From: Macrocystis pyrifera
Lineage: Eukaryota > Sar > Phaeophyceae > Laminariales > Laminariaceae
DNA length: 64,000 bases
Reading direction: 5' to 3'
NCBI GenBank assembly: GCA_031763025.1
Contig: JASSKH010000032.1
Location: 3,427,001 to 3,491,000, forward strand
Made by a program: the position numbers and the translations under genes. The notes under the pieces were generated by a model, which saw only the letters and a list, made by a program, of their open reading frames with translations, was not told the DNA's origin and ran no database searches. Positions within the stretch are counted from its first letter, which is position 1, and every line of letters begins with the position of its first letter. This document shows positions 37,061 to 64,000 of the stretch, piece after piece.

Positions 37061-39175
37061 GATATGTATCTCAAGAGGTTGAAGTGCGGCTCAAGGATCG
37101 ATGGGTGAGGATGATCCACTGTGAACGGAACGTCATCAAGCAAGAAGGCTCAATGCAAGCAACAAGACCACCAAGGGATATCTGCTCGACGGGCAACGAC
37201 AAAAGTGGCAAGAAGAAACATATAACTCACTGTGGGAAAAGAGGCCAATAAAGTAAAGGAAGATGTCTTCGAGTGAAAAATCCCCAAAACCACATAACCA
37301 TCGTGTAGTGATTGATGGGCACTCTCACTGATACGAAAAAAAAAAAAAAAACGGGCGCCCTACAAAACAGTAGTAGTAGCAACAGATATTTCAGTGACAG
37401 CACAAATTTGAGCAGGTCCACGGCTAAGTTCTTCAGCAGGAAGCGTGTGGAAGACCCTCGTAGTATTTTGTTTAGCGGGGAGTTCTATATCCCAGCAACT
37501 ACTGTTGAGACGAAAACCAGCACGAAGCTATCGCCGAAAACGATTCCCGGCGCATGAGGCCAGACAATCCGCACCCAGATGGGTCAGCATACACCCGCCC
37601 CTCTAAAGCAATGACATCACCGCTCAGCGGCAGCAGCAGCATCAGCAGCACCAGCACCAGCACCAGCACCAGCAAGGCAGGCTTTCGACTATCAATAGGT
37701 GAGCCAAACCGACACGGCACCTCCCTCAGCACAGCAGAGGCCCGGCGGTACAGCCAGCCGCGCACGACCGTCCCCAGCCTCCAGCCGCACCAAGCGGCGT
37801 CCGTCGCGCGGTCGCAGTTCCGGCAAACAGCAAAAAACACTGCCCCGACAACTACTTGTGCTCCCCGAGGCACCCTACGACAGAGGTACATACTCTGCTG
37901 CTGTCGTGGCGATGGTAGCACTTTTTGGCAAAAATAGTTCTATGACGGCAGGTGGCTTTTCGACCGAAAAAAGGAACTACCCAACGAAACTGAGAATACA
38001 TCGTTTCATGCTGTTGCTTTCGTCACAGATCTAGGCCACGGATATTGCTCGACGGGCTGATAACTCTGCGTCCGTTCGTTTTTTTTTTTTCGCAAGTAAA
38101 GCCAGTTTTTTGTTGGGATGTATCGAGCTCCGCGAGCGGGTCCGCCCTCCTTCCATACGCACATGCCCCCCCCCCCCCCCCCCCCCCCCCGCACCCCCTT
38201 CCCCGACAAACTAAATCTCGAAACGAAGAGGGCAGCACTCCGAAGGAAGCTAGGCTGGCCCGTGCCTTCCCCAAAGCTTGGCGCCAGAGGGGGAAAAACG
38301 GGCCTCTATCCCCGGCTACAAAGAGCAATCGCGTTATCCACAGCCGACCACCGCCGGGCTCGACACGAATCGTGCACCCACGCGCCAAACAGGACCAATA
38401 AACCCTCAACAACACCTTCGTATCCGCCGCAATATTTGTTTTGTTAAAAAACGCGAACCGCCACCTTTTGCCCACGAACAAAACCAAGACGAGACATCGA
38501 CCGGCACCGGCGGCAATAAAAGTGCGAAAAAAAGAGCATCAAAGAGTGTCCTAACCACCCCAGCTATAACAATGAACGCGAAGCTTTTTTCGTTCCTACC
38601 CCTCCCCCCCCCCCCCCCCCCCCCCCCCGCCCCCGCTAGCCACACCCGCCTCCACCACACCCCCCCACCCCCCCACACCCGTGTCATCATCGAAGCTTCC
38701 ACTCCTTCCTTGAATTCTACCCCCTCCCCCTCCCCTTCATCCGGCTATACCCTCCCCCTCGCCACGCCCCCATCCCGTCAACAAAGCTTCCGAAGGAAAC
38801 TCCCCATGGCGACACGAACTCTCGCCTGCCGGCCAGGCATCCAGCCGCACCGCCACACAGCAGTGAGCGTCAGGGGTGGTCTCGTAAAGGGTGAAAAGCG
38901 CGCGCAGACTAGGGTACCGCAAGCGCGCCCGTATCATCGCCACGCGCGACGCATTTTCAGCCCCCCTCCCCGCCACCGCCACCGCCACCGCCACCTCCAA
39001 CAGTAGTTTGGTGGTATTGATCCAGCATGCGACGGACAAATGGAGCCGTCATGCCCGAGGAAGACCGGCTCGGCCTGCCCGCTCCTATCGAAGGGTGCGC
39101 CCCGCCGTGGCGAAGCGTGCCCCCCGTTCCATTGTACCACTGCTGCCCCAGCAGTGAAAAAAAATGACGCGAAAG
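37061..39175. other. Stretch downstream of the E2 gene, no supported gene
   Basis: Contains a CAGCAC microsatellite at 37626-37676, and poly(C) at 38166-38190 and about 38607-38628. The larger open frames (37499-37937 both strands; 38278-39006 plus) are proline-, serine- or arginine-rich and overlap on both strands. A spliced gene here cannot be excluded. Confidence 0.4.
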
Positions 39176-39179
39176 CTGA

Positions 39180-39950
39180 ACCAGAGCTTAATCTAGAGCT
39201 GACGGGAATAAAGCTAGAGGCTAACATTGACGCGAAATATATATAGCGAAAACCTCAACGCCGAGGCTAGAGCTAGCGCCAAAGCTATAGAGCTGACGTC
39301 AGCTACAGCGCAAACGCTAGAGGCCAAAGCTAGCGCCAGGGCTTTACCCAGAGGTGTCGCTAAAGCTACTGCAAAACTTGAGCGCCAAGGCTGAGATGCC
39401 GCTCGACCTAGAACTAAAGCTAGCATCAGAGCCAGACCCAGAGCTGAGCATCGCTTCCGCTAACACCGGAGAGCTAAAGCGAGAGCTGAGCTGGGGTCAC
39501 ACCTAGCGCTAGAGCCAACTCTAGCGCTACTGCCAACGTCAACGCTCAGCTAAAGCTAACACCAACCCTTAAACCAGGTACAGCTACAGCTACTCAAATT
39601 TGGCACTAAAGGAAGAGCTACACCTAGATGTAGCGCTAACGTTGACACCAAAGGTAAAGGCGAAAGCTAACGCTAACGTGTAAGCCAGCTAACGCGTCAA
39701 GCAGCAGCTCAAAAAACCAGCACCGCTCGCAATATCAACCGGTAGTGAGGCGAAAAAGCCGACACTAAGGCAAAAGAAACCAAGCTCAAGCTGGACCACC
39801 TGCTCCACGCTAAAGTCAGTAGAACCCGACACCTGCTTCGTACAGTAGCTAAGGTCTCATCGTAGAGAGTAGCAGCTAACGCTGTAACGGCAAAAGCAAG
39901 CACGGAAGCAAACGGCAACAGCGGCTACGCTCAAGCTTAGGAATCACGAT
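39180..39950. repeat. GCTAAC/GCTAGA-type degenerate hexamer array
   Basis: Almost 800 bp of imperfect repeats of GCTAAA, GCTAGC, GCTAAC and GCCAAA with a 6-bp rhythm. The minus strand therefore encodes alanine/leucine/serine-rich frames, which are artefacts. It ends about 40 bp beyond the E2 stop codon, so the E2 3' UTR may run into it. Confidence 0.75.
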
Positions 39951-39989
39951 AGAGATCCAAGGCAAAAAAAAAAAAAGGAAGAGCGTGAC

Positions 39990-61523
<21,534 letters not shown>

Positions 61524-61639
61524 GTTTGATTGACTGATAGCCGCGCGGCCGCAGCTAAACGCCCACCGCTTTTGCTAGCTGCGGCTGACTTGCCGCTTTT
61601 GCTGCTGCTGTTTGTGCGTTGTTGTTGATGGTGGTGGTG

Positions 61640-61915
61640 GGGGGGGGGGGGGGGGGGGGGGCGGGGGGGGGGGGGAGTGTATTCACTATCATGAATGGTC
61701 GTAGTCGTATGACCATAGACCCTGGCATCCCTACAATGCCAGGACGGAGCGCGTCGGGTTTTCGCCGACCAGGCAGACATTGCTCGCACCAAGCGCGAAG
61801 CGCCGTGAGGTGTTGGGCGAGTCGCCTGAAGGGTGAGCTGCATCCTACTAAGAACCGCTGTAGAGGCGGATTTTCTCGCATATGGATGACAGCATCAAGT
61901 AATTGATTTAAGGTG
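61640..61915 (+). mobile_element. Poly(G)-headed retroposon, 3'-truncated, in the E2 promoter region
   Basis: G-run at 61640-61674 with one C, then GTATTCACTATCATGAATGG, the body to GTAGAGGCGGATTTTCTCG, and an abrupt end in a second G-run at 61914-61933. A further 5' fragment (ACTCAATATCATGCATGG) and a third G-run (61958-61977) follow. The G-run begins 117 bp upstream of the E2 start codon. Confidence 0.75.
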
Positions 61916-62357
61916 GGGGGGGGGGGGGGGGGGTGAACTCAATATCATGCATGGTCAGGGGGGGGGGGGGGGGGGGGATCTCTTTCTCCACATCCCCACC
62001 ATTACTGTTATACTGGTACGGGATCAAGTATAGATTTGAGTTCGAGAGGAATATGCCGGTATGCGGTTCCAGGTTTTTGATGATAAGACAGCAGTGTCAA
62101 ACAAGGCCGACATGTCTCGTACCTCTCCCCACCCTGCCCTGCCCATGTACCAGGTACTGATATCGATGACCAAGCATTAAATCGGGCAGTGTTTTTATAA
62201 AATCATGAAATACGTCAGCCGTGAGTTCGACTGATCAAGTAGTTGACGCTCAACTTTGCAGGTTGCGTACTACGTCTCGTCTATACGTACGCGTATTCCA
62301 TCTTTACTGAATTTTACTAGTATGATATTACTGTAATAAGCCGAACGCCCGTATTCT

Positions 62358-62692
62358 AGGCGTCCCCGGTGGCTTGGTAGGTGGTCCGCGAGCCTATCAA
62401 GATCAATTTCGTGAGTTCGAGTCTCACCGAGTGCATGCTCATAGGGACTTTTTCTTGCATAAAATTGATTAGCGGAAAGCGCGAGAGCGTGAGTTAGCTG
62501 TACATTCGATGAAAATCGACGAGCAGTGGGAATGCTGAACCCTACGCGCGATAAAAACCAAAGGCACGTACCGGGGGGGAGAAGGGACGACACCTGTGAC
62601 CACGGCTTGTCCAGAAGATCGTCGAGGGTAAAACCTCCTACGAGTGGGCTGGAAAGTAAAAGTGATGATGATAAAAAAAAAATTTTTTAAAA
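62358..62692 (+). mobile_element. tRNA-derived SINE, copy B
   Basis: A-box-like TGGCTTGGTAGG at 62370 and B-box-like GAGTTCGAGTCTC at 62412. The body has blocks GAGCGTGAGTTAGCTG and GGAATGCTGAACCC. The A-rich end is GATGATGATAAAAAAAAA at 62662-62680. Homologous over its length to the inverted copy at 1905-2226. Confidence 0.65.
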
Positions 62693-62699
62693 TACCAGG

Positions 62700-63679
62700 T
62701 ATGCAATTCCTTGTGGATACCGCCCAAGTCAACGGCGGGGGCAATTTGTATTGATCGGCTCTTCCACAAAAAAACACACCAGGTACAGGAAAATTCCACC
62801 ACTATTATGTGGGATTAAGTGTGCCAATGATAGTGACCAAGGGTACTGCTCATTGTAATATACCAGGTACAAGGTTCCCCTCGGGGAGGTGCCGTATGAA
62901 CAGGGGAGTGACGCCAAGAGCGAAAAAATATTCGTATGCAACCCTGTGTAGAAGTAGTACCTGCATCCACCCATCATTTTTAACGCGAAGAACACACACA
63001 ACATATTTTTGAGGACAGGCAATTATACTGCTGTTCGCGGAATTAGTGTGGGATCATTACTACAATAATATAAAATAGGGTAGCGATAAGTGGATATATA
63101 TATATATTGATCCAGCTGACTCTTGGCGATTAATTCTTACAAAAAAGTTGCGCGAGGTCGAGACCTTAAGTCTGGACACGGAGAGATGCACCGCCCGCTG
63201 ACCGCGCGTCAGGCGCGAAGCAACGACGCTACACAGTTTTGTCACCATCCTACTCATCGATCGTTCTGCTGCTGTCTGTTGTCGCGGACAACATCTTGAA
63301 CTCAGAGAGCTTGCCATTTTTCGATACGAAAAGCTGATCACCCAAGTCGTCAGATTCTGTGTCTGGGATAAGGCCTGTACACTGGATGTATGTCCTCTAA
63401 CGTCAGATGACAACTGCTGCCAGCAGGACCGGAACAGGTGACAACTGCTGCCAGCCGGCAGAGACTCCGGGCACACAACAAACCAGGGACGACCCCGGAG
63501 ACACAGGAACAAATTCCGTTTCAATTGAGGTGCTACCAGTCGCAGGGCACCACAGCGGCACGAGCACCTGCGCCACCAGTACGACAGAGGATTGGGATCG
63601 ATTTCATCGGTTTTCGCAGTTCTAAATACATTACTTAGGCGATGTGCGTCACAGCGCAGAAATCGTCTGTACAGACAAC
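62700..63679. other. Right-hand intergenic stretch, no supported gene
   Basis: A 228-codon minus-strand frame (63746-63060) runs into the MITE and is not supported by any motif. A short tandem duplication of GACAACTGCTGCCAGC lies at 63408-63465. Confidence 0.4.
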
Positions 63680-63778
63680 TTACCGGTAGTAAACAGGACC
63701 TACGGTACACACAAATACCTATATACTTCCCTATTTTGACTAGCAATATTTGGTCCTACTTACTATGGTCCCCCGTCA
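63680..63778. mobile_element. TA-flanked MITE, copy 12
   Basis: Left end TTACCGG then TAGTAAACAGG, missing several bases of the TIR. Right end TTACTATGGTCCCCCGTCA followed by TA. Confidence 0.75.
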
Positions 63779-64000
63779 TATTATTAATAGTTTGCTGATG
63801 CTGTCGCTGCTGTTGCCTACCAGGCTACCAGGTACCAGGTATTTGATAATTATACTCCGATTTACTGTAGAGCAGGAAGCGACCCCGCCGAAAAACGTCA
63901 CAGAATACATTGCAAACCCCATGGGTCAAGACAATGCAGCTAGAAGCGACCCTGCACGGCCGTTTGCGCACGGCGGACAACGATCTCGCAAACGCCGTTA

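Noticed and set aside
38278..39006. 242-codon plus-strand frame downstream of the E2 gene
   Set aside because: It crosses two poly(C)/C-rich tracts and is rich in Pro, Arg and His as expected from composition; it has no domain or splice support.
63060..63746. 228-codon minus-strand frame near the right edge
   Set aside because: It starts inside a MITE copy, has no recognisable motif and its plus-strand partner frame is also open.

Overview
This window looks like nuclear DNA of a brown alga, most likely Ectocarpus or a close relative. Three things point there. It holds a complete split gene for a secreted mannuronan C-5-epimerase (alginate biosynthesis). It holds a second split gene for a plastid pyruvate dehydrogenase E2 whose N-terminus has the signal-plus-transit layout of stramenopile plastid proteins, with Phe at the presumed cleavage site. 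Both genes have short exons separated by introns of about 0.35 to 2.2 kb that are full of repeats. The organism assignment is inference; the exon structures were read codon by codon from the sequence.

Layout. 1-8.4 kb: foldback elements, a tRNA-derived SINE and a broken non-LTR retrotransposon (minus strand). 8.67-16.45 kb: mannuronan C-5-epimerase, plus strand, 7 exons, 503 codons plus stop, intact. 16.4-24.7 kb: a 164-bp tandem duplication, a palindrome, a broken Ty1/copia element (minus), a compositionally biased tract, a gag-like remnant and an approximately 240-bp tandem repeat. 26.6-28.2 kb: an unrecognised minus-strand membrane-protein gene spread over three frames. 29.3-31.8 kb: tRNA-like repeats and a degenerate 170-bp satellite. 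34.7-37.1 kb: two short-period arrays built on CCCATGGG. 39.2-39.95 kb: a GCTAAC-type array. 39.99-61.52 kb: plastid PDC-E2, minus strand, 14 exons. 61.5-64 kb: retroposon copies, a second SINE copy and a MITE.

The E2 has two lipoyl domains, two peripheral-subunit-binding domains and a C-terminal acyltransferase core. One exon (47879-48070) needs a one-base correction to stay in frame. One intron starts with GC and carries three decayed copies of the preceding exon's 3' end.

The most unusual feature is a dispersed retroposon of about 440 bp with a poly(G) tract at its 5' end and a poly(A) tail at its 3' end. It has at least eleven copies or fragments here and accounts for many, though not all, of the long G/C homopolymers. 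A TA-flanked MITE family of about 105 bp has twelve copies, including one inserted inside another. No tRNA, rRNA or CRISPR was found.
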